A DNA stretch of 64,000 bases from Haloplanus vescus (lineage in GTDB: Archaea > Halobacteriota > Halobacteria > Halobacteriales > Haloferacaceae). Below the pieces are notes generated by a model. It saw only the letters and a program-made list of their open reading frames with translations, searched no databases and was not told where the DNA came from. Positions 9,145 to 18,005 of the stretch are shown one piece after another (position 1 is the stretch's first letter; each line of letters opens with the position of its first letter). Location of the stretch: contig NZ_FNQT01000001.1 in assembly GCF_900107665.1 (NCBI RefSeq), forward strand, positions 417,742-481,741, given 5' to 3'. The translations under genes and the position numbers were made by a program.

Positions 9145-9299
9145 GCGCCGAGGCCGATGTCGTCGCGGAGGTCGTCCCACGACTCGTGAAAGCCGTAGGT
9201 CGACGCTGAGTCGGCCTGCATCGCCGTCTGGTAGGTGTCGTCGTACGTGAGTAAGTCCGTCCAGCCGTCGTGTTGTCGATAGCTACAGTACTGGCACAT
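9141..9299 (-). CDS. Small Cys-containing protein of unknown function
   Basis: A 52-residue frame beginning MCQYCSYRQHDGWTD, with a single CxxC at the N-terminus (C2, C5), followed by an aromatic and Asp-rich body ending DDIGLGA. One CxxC per chain could bind a metal only as a dimer or with the nearby His. It is convergent with the CobW-type GTPase, the stops sharing CTAG at 9141-9144. That pairing raises the idea of a metal-related role, which is inference. There is no recognised family. Confidence 0.55.
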   Translation of the reverse strand: MCQYCSYRQHDGWTDLLTYDDTYQTAMQADSASTYGFHESWDDLRDDIGLGA

Positions 9300-9362
9300 G
9301 GGAGGTGGTTCGCGTGGAGTGGTAATAGGCGTGTCGCGGAGGGAGTCAGCGGGGCGGCGCGG

Positions 9363-10529
9363 CTACGGTTCGAGGAGAACCTTCGTCACGCCTTCCTCGC
9401 GGTTGTCGAAGGCCTCGTACATCTCCGGCGCGTCTTCGAGATCGACGCGGTGGGAGACGACCCAACTCGGGTCGGCACGACCGGAGATAATCATGTCGCG
9501 GAGCTCGCGGTTGTACTCCTTGACGTTACACTGACCGGTGCCGAGCGCCTGCCCCTTCTCGAAGAGGAGGCCGAAGTCGATACCGATGCGGCCCTGTGCG
9601 TTCATCTCGTCCGGCGCACCGGGGTCTTCCGGCACGTAGAGGCCCGGAATCCCGAGTTCGCCGGTCGGCTTGACCGTCCGAATCAGGTTGTTGATGACGA
9701 CCGCAGGGTTCTCGCGAGCGGGGTCGTACGCGTCGCCGCTGCCTTCTTTGTCGGGGTCGACGGCCTGGTAGCCGACGGCGTCGACGCCCTTGTCCACGCC
9801 GCCGCCGTGAATCTCCTTAATCTGCTCGACGGGGTCGCCCTCTTCGAAGTTGATGGGCGTCGCGTCGCAGTGTTCCTCGGCGAGTTCGAGTCGACTCGGG
9901 ACGCGGTCGACGATGTAGATTTCGGAGGCGCCCTTGAGCTTCGCGCTGTAGGCGGCCATCAGGCCGACCGGACCGGCGCCGTAGACGGCGACCGAATCGC
10001 CGGCTTCGAGGTTGGCGAGTTCGACGCCGTGCCATCCGGTGGGGAAGATGTCCGCGAGGAGCGCGAAAGAGTCCTCGTGTTCGGTTCCCTTCGGGAGCTT
10101 CAGCGCGTTGAAGTCCGCGTAGGGGATGCGGAGCTTCTCCGCCTGTCCGCCCTGATACGGACCCATGGCGACGTAGCCGTACGCACCGCCGGCGAAGCCG
10201 GGGTTGACGTTCGTACAGAAGCCTGTGTAGCCCTTCTCACAGTTCTCACAGTGTCCACAGGCGACGTTGAACGGCGCGACGACGCGGTCACCGACTTCGA
10301 GGCTCGAGACGGCCTCGCCGACTTCCTCGACGATGCCCATGTTCTCGTGCCCGAAGACGATGCCCGGTTCGGCGGCCGTCCGCCCCTCGTACATGTGAAG
10401 GTCGGAGCCACAGATACACGTCGTCGTAATGTCGATGACGACGTCGTTCGGGTGCTGAATCTCGGGTTCCTCAACATCCTCGACAGCTACCTCGTGGGGG
10501 CCTCGGTAGACGACTGCGTTCATGGACAT
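9363..10529 (-). CDS. fdhA: Glutathione-independent formaldehyde dehydrogenase (zinc alcohol dehydrogenase family)
   Basis: A 388-residue medium-chain dehydrogenase/reductase matching the glutathione-independent formaldehyde dehydrogenase/dismutase branch. The catalytic zinc ligands C40 and H61 with E62 are seen in CICGSDLHM and FGHEN. The structural zinc site is C91, C94, C97 and C105. The Rossmann motif YGAGPVG is near residue 186. The long insert between strands (FCTNVNPGFAGGAYGYVAMGPYQGG and the region around AVGYQAVDPDKEGSGDAYD) is typical of this branch, which keeps NAD tightly bound. Start at ATG 10529 gives a TGATG overlap with the upstream gene; ATG 10523 is the alternative. It forms an operon with the HbpS-type gene. 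Confidence 0.88.
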   Translation of the reverse strand: MSMNAVVYRGPHEVAVEDVEEPEIQHPNDVVIDITTTCICGSDLHMYEGRTAAEPGIVFGHENMGIVEEVGEAVSSLEVGDRVVAPFNVACGHCENCEKGYTGFCTNVNPGFAGGAYGYVAMGPYQGGQAEKLRIPYADFNALKLPKGTEHEDSFALLADIFPTGWHGVELANLEAGDSVAVYGAGPVGLMAAYSAKLKGASEIYIVDRVPSRLELAEEHCDATPINFEEGDPVEQIKEIHGGGVDKGVDAVGYQAVDPDKEGSGDAYDPARENPAVVINNLIRTVKPTGELGIPGLYVPEDPGAPDEMNAQGRIGIDFGLLFEKGQALGTGQCNVKEYNRELRDMIISGRADPSWVVSHRVDLEDAPEMYEAFDNREEGVTKVLLEP

Positions 10530-10972
10530 CAGTGCGCCACCTCGGTCACGTCACCACGAATGGATTCCCAGTGTTCGACACCCGCTTCGGCGACTTCCAT
10601 GTCCTGCGAGACGGCGCCGCCGGAGACGCCGAACGCACCGACGACGTCGCCCTCGTCGTTCAGGAGCGGATAACCGCCGCCGAAGATGACGATGCGTCCC
10701 TCGTCAGTGGTCTGGAGACCGTAGAGGGAGTTCCCGGGCTCGGACGGCTCAGCGAGTTCGTGCGTCGGCATGTCCAGCGCGGCCGAGGTGTAGGCTTTGT
10801 TTCGCGAAATCGAGACGGACGCGAGCCACGCGTCGTCCATCCGATGCTGTGCGATGAGGTTGCCCTCGCTGTTGGTGACTGCGATTACCATCGGGTTGTC
10901 GATCTCTTCGGCCTTCTCCTTGGCCGCTTCAATCAACTTCGTTGCCGTGTCGAGTGTGATAGATTGAACCAT
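10529..10972 (-). CDS. HbpS/GlcG-family heme-binding-type protein
   Basis: A 147-residue protein of the GlcG/HbpS/PduO-C family, built on a profilin-like fold that in some members binds or degrades heme or senses oxidative stress. Visible family features are LIEAAKEKAEEIDNPMVIAVTNSEGNLIAQHRMDDAWLAS, the KAYTSAALDMPTHEL stretch, and IVIFGGGYPLLND-GDVVGAFGVSGGAVSQD near the end. The start ATG 10972 (MVQSITLD) follows the family; a 12-residue extension to 11008 was rejected. It overlaps fdhA, so the two are co-transcribed. Its role in aldehyde metabolism is unclear: possibly a cofactor or stress partner. Confidence 0.85.
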   Translation of the reverse strand: MVQSITLDTATKLIEAAKEKAEEIDNPMVIAVTNSEGNLIAQHRMDDAWLASVSISRNKAYTSAALDMPTHELAEPSEPGNSLYGLQTTDEGRIVIFGGGYPLLNDEGDVVGAFGVSGGAVSQDMEVAEAGVEHWESIRGDVTEVAH

Positions 10973-11359
10973 TACACTCACACAGTGGGTGCCAACAGTG
11001 ATAAACATTTGCCTTTACGTACACACTTCCGCGAAATTCGAACCTGATGGAATCGAGGTGCTTGCTTAATCTGTCATTATATCTCTCTTGACGACGTTAT
11101 TCTCCGCATACAGTATTTTGGAATCGGTGTATCGACACCCGCAAACACCATTAACAATCATTCTCAAAGTAATCAAAACCAATTACAAATTGTTCGCAGA
11201 CAGAACCGGCAGTACACCCGCTATCACCCTCAATTTTGGCAGGCCTAAACAAATGTGGAGGGAGTTGTAGATTCCGAACGGCTAGTAGGCAACCGTAATT
11301 CGATAGACTGGGCCACGGCTGTTCGACGTGAGTAAACGGCGCGGGGCGGGGTGGTACAG
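10973..11359. other. AT-rich 387-base intergenic region with the HbpS-fdhA promoter
   Basis: No gene is called. The first 35 bases carry the promoter of the leftward HbpS-fdhA operon. From about 11010 to 11275 the sequence is far more AT-rich than any other stretch in the window, with repeated A/T runs (aaagtaatcaaaaccaattacaaattg). A 60-codon frame at 11088-11270 has codon use unlike the neighbours and no family features. The trpB stop lies at the right edge. The stretch may be a relict of a transferred element or simply a long regulatory spacer. Confidence 0.5.
11000..11005 (-). promoter_or_regulatory. TATA-like element for the HbpS-fdhA operon
   Basis: On the minus strand the sequence reads tttatc, centred about 31 bases before ATG 10972. 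This spacing places transcription initiation at or near the start codon, consistent with a leaderless mRNA. Confidence 0.45.
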
Positions 11360-12511
11360 CTACAGATCGAAGTGTTCCGCGGCCGTCTCCATGTCCTTGT
11401 CGCCCCGCCCGGAGAGGTTCACGAGAATGGTGTCGTGGTCGCCCGCCTCCGCCAGTTCGATGGCGAGCGCGACGCCGTGACTCGATTCGAGCGCCGGGAT
11501 GATGCCCTCCGTCTCGGAGAGTTCGCGGAAGGCGGCGAGCGCTTCGTCGTCGCTGACGGCGGTGTAGGTGGCTCGACCGACCGACTGGAACATGGCGTGT
11601 TCGGGGCCAACACCGGGGTAGTCGAGCCCTGCCGACACCGAGTGAACCTCCGTATCATCGTCGATGACGCGCGTCTTCATGCCGTGGATGACCTCGTCTT
11701 CACCCTCGGCGAGTGGTGCGGCGTGGCGGCCGGAGCCTTCGCCCTCGCCGCCGCCTTCGGCGCCGTAGAAGGCCACGTGATCGTCGCGGAAGGGGTGGAA
11801 CAGGCCGATGGCGTTCGACCCGCCGCCGACGCAGGCCACCGCGGCGTCGGGGAGTTCACCGAGGCGGTCGAGGGTCTGCTCGCGCGCCTCCTCGCCGATG
11901 ACCGACTGAAAGTCGCGGACCATCCGCGGGAAGGGGTCGGGGCCGACGACGCTCCCAACGAGGTAGTGGGTGTCCTCGATGTTCTCGGCCATGTCTTCGA
12001 GGGCGGCGTCGACGGCGTCGGCGAGGCCCGCGCCGCCGCGCGTCACTTCGTTGACCGTCGCGCCCATCAGCCGCATCCGGAAGACGTTCATCTTCTGGCG
12101 CTCCACGTCCTTTTTCCCCATGTAAATCTCCGTGTCGAGGTTGAGGAGCGCACCCGCCATCGCCGTCGCCGTGCCGTGCTGGCCGGCGCCGGTTTCGGCG
12201 ATGAGGCGGTCCTTGCCCGCTCGCTTCGCGAGAAGGGCCTGCCCGAGCGTGTTGTTTATCTTGTGGGCGCCGCCGTGGAGCAAGTCCTCGCGCTTGAGGT
12301 AGATGTCGGCGCCGTAGCGCTCGCTCAGGTTGCGGGCGTGATAGATGGGCGTCGGGCGCCCGGCGAACGTCTCCAGCAGGTCGCGCAGGTCCGACTGGAA
12401 CTCCTCGGTCGTCGCGACTTCGTCGTACGCGTTCGCGAGGTGTTTGAGGGGCTCTTCGAGTGCTTCGGGGACGTGACGGCCACCGTAGCCGCCGAAGGTT
12501 CCGTCGACCAT
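11360..12511 (-). CDS. trpB: Tryptophan synthase beta chain, stand-alone copy
   Basis: A 383-residue TrpB1-type PLP enzyme that condenses indole with serine to make tryptophan. The PLP lysine is K84 in GGAHKINN, the catalytic glutamate is E106 in AETGAGQHG, and the phosphate-binding loop GGGSNAIG and SGRGDKD are present. It also has the COMM-domain region. Length is slightly short for TrpB1 (usually about 390-400). Neither trpA nor trpC/F is adjacent: the neighbour is gatC on the opposite strand. Haloarchaea usually have a trpCBA cluster elsewhere, so this may be a second beta subunit acting as an indole-salvage enzyme. TrpB2, with its longer N-terminus, is not indicated. Confidence 0.93.
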   Translation of the reverse strand: MVDGTFGGYGGRHVPEALEEPLKHLANAYDEVATTEEFQSDLRDLLETFAGRPTPIYHARNLSERYGADIYLKREDLLHGGAHKINNTLGQALLAKRAGKDRLIAETGAGQHGTATAMAGALLNLDTEIYMGKKDVERQKMNVFRMRLMGATVNEVTRGGAGLADAVDAALEDMAENIEDTHYLVGSVVGPDPFPRMVRDFQSVIGEEAREQTLDRLGELPDAAVACVGGGSNAIGLFHPFRDDHVAFYGAEGGGEGEGSGRHAAPLAEGEDEVIHGMKTRVIDDDTEVHSVSAGLDYPGVGPEHAMFQSVGRATYTAVSDDEALAAFRELSETEGIIPALESSHGVALAIELAEAGDHDTILVNLSGRGDKDMETAAEHFDL

Positions 12512-12607
12512 CGGCGGAGCGTGGTTGCCCGAGTCACATAAGCGCTACTGGCCGTCGCCAGCGGCGGGACCGAAACCCTTAGTGCCGGCCCGGCAGTGCC
12601 CAGAGAC

Positions 12608-12886
12608 ATGAGCGAGACGCCGGTCGACCCCGACGAGGTACGCCACGTGGCCGACCTCGCGCGGATCGACCTCGACGAGGAGGAGGTGGACCGCTTCGCC
12701 GTGCAGTTCGCCGACATTCTCTCCTACTTCGACGCCCTCGACGACGTGCCCGAGGTGGACGCCGAGGCCGACCTGGTGAACGTCATGCGCCCCGACGAGG
12801 TGCGCGAGGGTCTGTCACAGGAGGAGGCGCTCCAGAACGCCCCGGAAACCGAGGACGGCTACTTCAAGGGACCGAGCGTCTCATGA
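12608..12886 (+). CDS. gatC: Asp/Glu-tRNA amidotransferase subunit GatC
   Basis: A 92-residue small subunit that stabilises GatA-GatB in the tRNA-dependent amidotransferase. The core matches GatC: EVRHVADLARIDLDEEEVDRFAVQF, then DILSYFDALDDVPEVD, and the tail motif MRPDEVREGLSQEEALQNAPETEDGYFKGP. The ATG at 12608 is preferred over the one at 12596 because of the family start. It overlaps gatA by four bases (ATGA), so expression is coupled. GatB is not in the window. Confidence 0.93.
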   Translation: MSETPVDPDEVRHVADLARIDLDEEEVDRFAVQFADILSYFDALDDVPEVDAEADLVNVMRPDEVREGLSQEEALQNAPETEDGYFKGPSVS

Positions 12887-14151
12887 GCCACGACGCGTTC
12901 ATCACCGAGACGGACATCAAGGGCGCCGACGACGGCCCCCTCGCGGACCGCACCGTCGCCGTCAAGGACAACATCTCGACGGCAGGCGTCCGGACCACCT
13001 GTGGCTCCGAGATGCTCGCCGACTACGTGCCGCCGTACGACGCGACGGTCGTCGAACGCCTGAAAGACGCGGGCGCGACCATCGTCGGCAAGACCAACAT
13101 GGACGAGTTCGGGATGGGGACGACGACGGAGACGTCGGCGTTCGGCCCGACCAAGAACCCCGTCGACGAGTCCCGAGTGCCCGGCGGGTCCTCCGGCGGG
13201 AGCGCCGCCGCCGTCGCCGCCGGCGAGGCCGACATCGCCCTCGGCAGCGACACCGGTGGCTCCGTCCGCTGTCCCGCCGCGTTCTGCGGCGTCGTCGGCA
13301 TCAAGCCGACGTACGGACTGGTCTCCCGGTACGGACTGGTCGCCTACGCCAACTCGCTGGAACAGATCGGCCCGCTGGCGTCCACCGTCGAGGGCGCCGC
13401 CGAGGCCCTCGACGTCATCGCCGGCCCCGACGAACGCGACGCCACGACGCGCGAGGCGGGCGCCGACACCGACTACGCGAGCGCCGCTGACGGCGACGTA
13501 GACGGCCTCACCATCGGCGTCCCGACGGAACTGGTCGAGGGCGCCGACGAACGCGTCGTCGAAACGTTCGAGGCCGCCCTCGACGACCTGGAGTCACAGG
13601 GCGCCGAGGTCAAGGACGTGAGCCTCCCCGCCGTCGAGCGCGCGGTGCAGGCGTACTACGTCATCGCGATGTCCGAGGCGTCGTCGAACCTCGCGCGCTT
13701 CGACGGCGTGCGCTACGGCCCCGACACCGACGCCGAGGGCAACTGGAACGAATCCTTCGCGGCGGTCCGCGAGGAGGGCTTCGGCGACGAGGTCAAGCGC
13801 CGCGTCCTCCTCGGGACGTACGCGCTCTCCGCCGGATATCACGACAAGTACTACGCGAAGGCACAGGACGCCCGCGCGTGGCTCAAACAGGAGTTCGACG
13901 ACGCGCTCAGCGAGGCGGACGTGCTCGCGTCGCCGACGATGCCCGTGCTCCCCTTCGAACTCGGCGAGAGCCTCGACGACCCGCTCCAGCTCTACCTCGC
14001 CGACGCCAACACGGTGCCGGTCAATCTCGCCAACCTGCCCGCCATCTCCGTGCCAGCGGGCGAAGCCGACGGCCTGCCCGTCGGCCTGCAGCTGATCGGC
14101 CCCGCGTTCGGCGAACGCGAGATCATTCGCGCGGCGAGCGCGCTGGAGTGA
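12883..14151 (+). CDS. gatA: Asp/Glu-tRNA amidotransferase subunit GatA
   Basis: A 422-residue amidase-signature enzyme that releases ammonia from glutamine so GatB can amidate Asp-tRNA(Asn) or Glu-tRNA(Gln). The Ser-cisSer-Lys triad is intact: K28 (VAVKDN), S103 (PGGSSGGS) and S127 (GSDTGGS), with the same spacing as bacterial GatA. The start is at the gatC overlap. It is shorter than most bacterial GatA (about 480 residues) because the N-terminal helical region before the Lys loop is reduced, as is usual in haloarchaea. It probably supplies Asn-tRNA(Asn) and/or Gln-tRNA(Gln) in translation. Confidence 0.95.
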   Translation: MSHDAFITETDIKGADDGPLADRTVAVKDNISTAGVRTTCGSEMLADYVPPYDATVVERLKDAGATIVGKTNMDEFGMGTTTETSAFGPTKNPVDESRVPGGSSGGSAAAVAAGEADIALGSDTGGSVRCPAAFCGVVGIKPTYGLVSRYGLVAYANSLEQIGPLASTVEGAAEALDVIAGPDERDATTREAGADTDYASAADGDVDGLTIGVPTELVEGADERVVETFEAALDDLESQGAEVKDVSLPAVERAVQAYYVIAMSEASSNLARFDGVRYGPDTDAEGNWNESFAAVREEGFGDEVKRRVLLGTYALSAGYHDKYYAKAQDARAWLKQEFDDALSEADVLASPTMPVLPFELGESLDDPLQLYLADANTVPVNLANLPAISVPAGEADGLPVGLQLIGPAFGEREIIRAASALE

Positions 14152-14215
14152 GGACGGGCCGACGACCGTACTGAGGCGACAGTTTTTCTTTTCGACCTGT
14201 GCGACGTGTCCACAG

Positions 14216-14890
14216 ATGTATATCGTCATCGTCGGCGCCGGCGACATCGGCACGCCGCTGATCGAAGTCGCCACGAGCGGCGGCAACGAGGTGGTCGTCG
14301 TCGAACACGACGAAGAGCGCGCCGAACGCGCCGCTCACTACGACTGTCTGGTCATCAACGACGACGCGACGGTCAAGGAGACGCTCGTCGACGCGGGCGC
14401 CGACCGGGCCGACGCGCTCATCTCGACGACGGACCGCGACGCGGTCAACATCATGGTCTGCCTGCTGAGTCAGGAACTCGAGGTGCCGAACGTCGTCTCG
14501 GTTGTCCACAATCCCGAGCACATGAGCCTGTTCGAGCGAGTGGGCGTCAACACGATGCAGAACCCGCAGCGACTCATCGCCGAGTACCTGTATCGCGCCG
14601 TTGAGCGCCCCTCCATCGTCGACTACATGCAGGTCGGCGAGGAAGCGGAGGTGTTCGAAATCGACGTGGACGCGGGCGCGCCCATGGCGGGCACGACGAT
14701 TTCCGAAGCCGCGCAGGCGGGCTTGCTCGACGACGACCTCTTCATCGTCGCCATCGAGCGCCCGGACGCGGAGTCGCCAGTCGTCCCCCGCGGGAGCACG
14801 ACGATTCGCGCCGGTGACAGGCTGACGGTCTACGCCGCGGCGGGCGTGACCGACGGCGTCACGTCGGCGTTCGACACCGGGGACGAGTGA
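14216..14890 (+). CDS. TrkA-family potassium channel regulatory (RCK) protein
   Basis: A 224-residue KTN/RCK protein with one nucleotide-binding Rossmann domain (VIVGAGDIGTPL, residues 4-15, and an acidic strand end VVVEHDEER). It is followed by a TrkA_C domain (about 135-220: AEVFEIDVDAGAPMAG to AGDRLTVYA). It is half the length of the two-domain TrkA at 22.6-23.9 kb. It probably forms the cytosolic gating ring for the TrkH-like channel encoded next, since the TGA and the following ATG overlap (TGATG). It would sense NAD(H), ATP/ADP or cyclic dinucleotides; the ligand is not known from sequence. Confidence 0.9.
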   Translation: MYIVIVGAGDIGTPLIEVATSGGNEVVVVEHDEERAERAAHYDCLVINDDATVKETLVDAGADRADALISTTDRDAVNIMVCLLSQELEVPNVVSVVHNPEHMSLFERVGVNTMQNPQRLIAEYLYRAVERPSIVDYMQVGEEAEVFEIDVDAGAPMAGTTISEAAQAGLLDDDLFIVAIERPDAESPVVPRGSTTIRAGDRLTVYAAAGVTDGVTSAFDTGDE

Positions 14891-16542
14891 TGCCCCGGCG
14901 TCGCACCGTCGCCGGCGTCCCCGCCGACCTCGCGACCATCGCCCGAGACGTGGGGTCGCTCCTGGTGATGCAGGCGGCGCTGATGGCGCTCTCGGTGGGC
15001 GTGGCGTTGCTCGCCCGCGAGTACTACGCGGCAGAGGCGTTCCTGTTCGCCGCGGCGGTGACGGCCGGCGTCGGCGTCGCGGCCCGCCGTCGCTTCGCCG
15101 CCGCCCCCGAGCCACGACTCAAACACGGCATGGTCGTGGCGGCGTCCGGGTGGTTCTGTACGGCCGTCTTCGGCGCCCTCCCCTTCTTCCTGACCGCGAC
15201 GATGACGCCACAGGCCGTCGCCTCGGGGTTCGTTCCCGCCGGCGCCGACTACGCGGCGTCGAGTCTCTACGTCTTTCGTGACCCCGTCCACGCTCTTTTC
15301 GAGAGCATGAGCGGGTGGACCGGGAGCGGTCTCACGATGGCCGTCCACGAACCGTCGCTCCCGCGGACGATTCAGTGGTGGCGGTCGCTCATCCAGTACG
15401 TCGGCGGGGTGGGTGTCATCGTGCTGACGGTGACGATTCTCTCCCGGCCCGGAAGCGGGAGTTACGCCCTCTACCGGAGTGAGACGCGAGAGGAACGCAT
15501 CCACCCGAGCATCGTCTCGACGGTGCGGACGGTCTGGAAGCTCTTCCTCGGCTACACGCTGCTCTCTATCGTGGCGCTCTTTCTCGCCATCCGCGCGAGC
15601 GACTACGGGTCCTCGCTCCCGCTCTGGCAGGCGGGCTGGCAGGCACTCAACCACGCGATGACGGGGCTGTCGACCGGCGGATTCAGCGTCACCGACAACT
15701 CCATCGCCACCTACGATTCGCCGCTCATCGAGACGGTGTTGCTGCCCGTGATGACTCTCGGCGCCATCGCCTTCCCCGTCCACTACGCCGTCCTCGGAGA
15801 CCGAGACGTGCGCCAGCTCTGGACCGACATCCAGACCCGGTGGCTGTTCGTCCTCCTCGTCGTCGGCGCCATCGCGCTGTCGGTTCAGAACGCTGTCACG
15901 CTCCCGACGGGCGCGTTCACCGGGACGGCGAACTACGCCAGTCTCCGCTCGCTTGGCATCGCGGCGCCAGTCGTGGACGCGATTCGCGACTCGACCTTCC
16001 AGTTCGTCAGCGCCCTCTCGTGTACGGGGTTCCAGTCGTCGCCCATCGATCGCTGGGCCGCGGGCGGGAAACTGCTCGTCGCGGGCGCGATGACGCTCGG
16101 TGGAGCGGCGGGGTCGACGGTCGGCGGCCTGAAAATCATCCGCGGCTACACCATCGTCCGCGGCATCAAGTGGCAGTTCTCGCGGGTGTTCCTGCCGTCG
16201 AACGCCGTGGTGAACGCACGCATCGGCGACCGACTCCTCGACCGCGAGACGATGGAACGAGAGTTCAGCGAGGCGGCCATCGTCTCCCTGCTGTGGCTAC
16301 TCTTTCTCGCCGCGAGTAGCCTCCTCCTCGTCAACGTCGCCGGACCGGAGTTTACCTACGCCGACGCGCTCTTCGAGGTGGCGAGTGCACAGGGGAACGT
16401 CGGCCTCTCGACGGGTATCACCGGGCCGACGATGCCCGTCGTCGCCGAGGGAGCCTTCGTCGTCAATATGTGGATCGGACGGCTGGAAATCATTCCAGTG
16501 CTCGTCTTCGTTCGGTCGATGCTCTACGGCCTGAATCCGTGA
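14890..16542 (+). CDS. TrkH-family potassium uptake membrane subunit
   Basis: A 550-residue polytopic membrane protein of the Trk/Ktr/HKT family. Four pore-loop glycines for K+ selectivity are visible: SMSGWTGSGLTM, TGLSTGGFSV, SALSCTGFQSS and AQGNVGLSTG. A TrkH-like intramembrane loop is recognisable around GAAGSTVGGLKIIRGY, and the C-terminal MWIGRLEIIPVLV is conserved. The ATG at 14890 was chosen over GTG 14887 because it overlaps the preceding stop. It differs clearly from the second TrkH (20.9-22.5 kb) in its first pore loop (Trp-Thr-Gly-Ser rather than Phe-Thr-Thr-Thr), so the two may have different affinity or ion preference. Confidence 0.9.
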   Translation: MPRRRTVAGVPADLATIARDVGSLLVMQAALMALSVGVALLAREYYAAEAFLFAAAVTAGVGVAARRRFAAAPEPRLKHGMVVAASGWFCTAVFGALPFFLTATMTPQAVASGFVPAGADYAASSLYVFRDPVHALFESMSGWTGSGLTMAVHEPSLPRTIQWWRSLIQYVGGVGVIVLTVTILSRPGSGSYALYRSETREERIHPSIVSTVRTVWKLFLGYTLLSIVALFLAIRASDYGSSLPLWQAGWQALNHAMTGLSTGGFSVTDNSIATYDSPLIETVLLPVMTLGAIAFPVHYAVLGDRDVRQLWTDIQTRWLFVLLVVGAIALSVQNAVTLPTGAFTGTANYASLRSLGIAAPVVDAIRDSTFQFVSALSCTGFQSSPIDRWAAGGKLLVAGAMTLGGAAGSTVGGLKIIRGYTIVRGIKWQFSRVFLPSNAVVNARIGDRLLDRETMEREFSEAAIVSLLWLLFLAASSLLLVNVAGPEFTYADALFEVASAQGNVGLSTGITGPTMPVVAEGAFVVNMWIGRLEIIPVLVFVRSMLYGLNP

Positions 16543-16732
16543 CGGCCGAAGAGGGTGTCACACGCGAGAGGCGTCCCGGTCCGACTCTTGGCACGTTCCC
16601 CCCGGAAGCGCGCCACGTTAGTCGGCCGGACGACGAACGCCGTCCCGGCGCCGAACCGGGTCGCCCATCTCCATTGCGACCGGGTGCAGATATAACGGTA
16701 TGGCCCGAATTCTCACTCGCGATACTCGGGGG

Positions 16733-17152
16733 TCAGTCGAGGTCGCGGTCGCGAACACCCTCGCGGACGCGGTCCGCACGCTTGCGGACTCGATTGACGT
16801 AGCGGTCGATCTTCTCGGGCTTCAGTCCGTAGAACGACGCGACCCACAGCTGGTCCGCGTACGACTGCGTCAGGAAATACGCGACGAGGGTGTCGCGGCC
16901 AGCCTGGATGATGGTCGGCGGGATGCCCCGGTCGCCGACATCCACCTCGTCGAAGCCGTTGACGTCGAAGAAGACGTCGGCGTAGAGGGTCGCGGCCTCG
17001 GGGTCCTCGAAGACAGCCCCCACGTGGTCGGGGGCTTCGAATCGGTAGACCGTCTCGTCGTCGGCCGTCGCCTCGGCGATGCGAACGTCGAGGACGTACT
17101 CGCGATACGTCGATTCCGTGCCGTCGATGGCGTCGTGTGCGTGTGAGGACAT
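16733..17152 (-). CDS. Conserved haloarchaeal protein of unknown function
   Basis: A 139-residue soluble acidic protein. It opens MSSHAHDAIDGTE, has a beta-rich middle (TVYRFEAPDHVGAVFEDPEAATLYADVFFDVNGF), a segment GIPPTIIQAGRDTLVAYFLTQSYADQLWVASFYGL, and a basic C-terminal helix ending KRADRVREGVRDRDLD. No catalytic motif is seen, nor any signal peptide or membrane segment. It sits six bases from the cohesin-like protein on the same strand, so the two could share a transcript, but its composition suggests a cytoplasmic role. No family is recognised with confidence. Confidence 0.72.
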   Translation of the reverse strand: MSSHAHDAIDGTESTYREYVLDVRIAEATADDETVYRFEAPDHVGAVFEDPEAATLYADVFFDVNGFDEVDVGDRGIPPTIIQAGRDTLVAYFLTQSYADQLWVASFYGLKPEKIDRYVNRVRKRADRVREGVRDRDLD

Positions 17153-17158
17153 GGTGTG

Positions 17159-17917
17159 TTAGCGCTGTCGCCAGCGGGCGCCGCCGAGCAGGAGCGCGAT
17201 GGCGACGACCACGAGCGGTGTCGGGAAGGTTCCGAATCCGGAGGTCGGTGCAGGGGTGTCGGTGGGGCCCGCGTCGGTCCCGTCGGCCGTCGAGGCGTCG
17301 GACTGGCTCGACTGACCGCCGTTCGAGGCGTCGGTGGAGCCGGCGTCTGCGGTGGGCGTCGTCGCGCCGTCGGACACCGTCACGGTCCCGGACTGCGTGG
17401 CCGGTTCGAAGGCGTTCCCGGTGTCGGCGTCGAACTGCCGGGGCGTGACCGAGAGGGTCGCCTCGCCCGGTTCGGCGCCGGCGATTTCGACCGTCGCCAG
17501 CGTCACGTTCGTCGCCCCGGGTTCGACGGCGCCCTCCATGTCGGCCGCTTCAAGGGTGGCCGTCGTCCCGTCTGAGCCAATCTGTGGCTCGGTCGTCAGC
17601 CCGAAGCGGTCGGGATAGCTCGCGGACTGGATGCGGGCCGTCCCGGGCGTCTCGACGGTGATATCGAGGTAGTACCCCGCCAGGCCGTTCGGGGCGTTCG
17701 TGAGGACGATGCCGACCGTCGCCGTGCCGTCCGCCGTCGCCGTGGCGTCGGTGACGACGACGGTTGGTTGGTCGCTCTGTGCCGCGGCGGTCCCCGTCGC
17801 CGCCACCGCCCCGAGGAGGGCGAGCGCCACCAGCGCGACTGCAGTCGCGACGCGTCGCTGGCGAGCGTCGGCGAGTATCGAACGTGGACTCAGTGTGGAA
17901 CGAATGCGTCGAATCAT
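17159..17917 (-). CDS. Membrane-anchored cohesin-like surface protein
   Basis: A 252-residue exported protein. A basic N-terminus and hydrophobic stretch (about 23-47, ending GTAAAQ) form a Sec signal. Residues about 50-183 look like a cohesin/carbohydrate-binding beta-sandwich: VVVTDATATADGTATVGIVLTNAPNGLAGYYLDITV, LATVEIAGAEPGEATLSV and FDADTGNAFEPATQSGTVTV. A Ser/Thr/Asp-rich linker (184-226) follows, then a C-terminal anchor GFG...LLLGG-ARWRQR resembling archaeosortase-type C-termini. It lies 88 bases downstream of the PhoX-dockerin gene on the same strand. A role as a surface scaffold for that enzyme is inferred and not shown. Confidence 0.75.
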   Translation of the reverse strand: MIRRIRSTLSPRSILADARQRRVATAVALVALALLGAVAATGTAAAQSDQPTVVVTDATATADGTATVGIVLTNAPNGLAGYYLDITVETPGTARIQSASYPDRFGLTTEPQIGSDGTTATLEAADMEGAVEPGATNVTLATVEIAGAEPGEATLSVTPRQFDADTGNAFEPATQSGTVTVSDGATTPTADAGSTDASNGGQSSQSDASTADGTDAGPTDTPAPTSGFGTFPTPLVVVAIALLLGGARWRQR

Positions 17918-18005
17918 TGTGTTAAATAAGGTGGCGGTGGGGCCGAGCGCGGTCGGTCGGTGACCGACGAGCGCTCGCCGTGACTGACCCGCTACCGCCG
18001 TCGGA

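Noticed and set aside
11088-11270. 60-codon frame in the AT-rich gap before trpB
   Set aside because: Codon use is unlike the neighbours, no homology or promoter supports it, and it is probably chance in AT-rich DNA.
16543-16732. Possible small gene between the first trkH and the 139-residue gene
   Set aside because: Only an 18-codon minus-strand frame is present; nothing else supports a gene or RNA.
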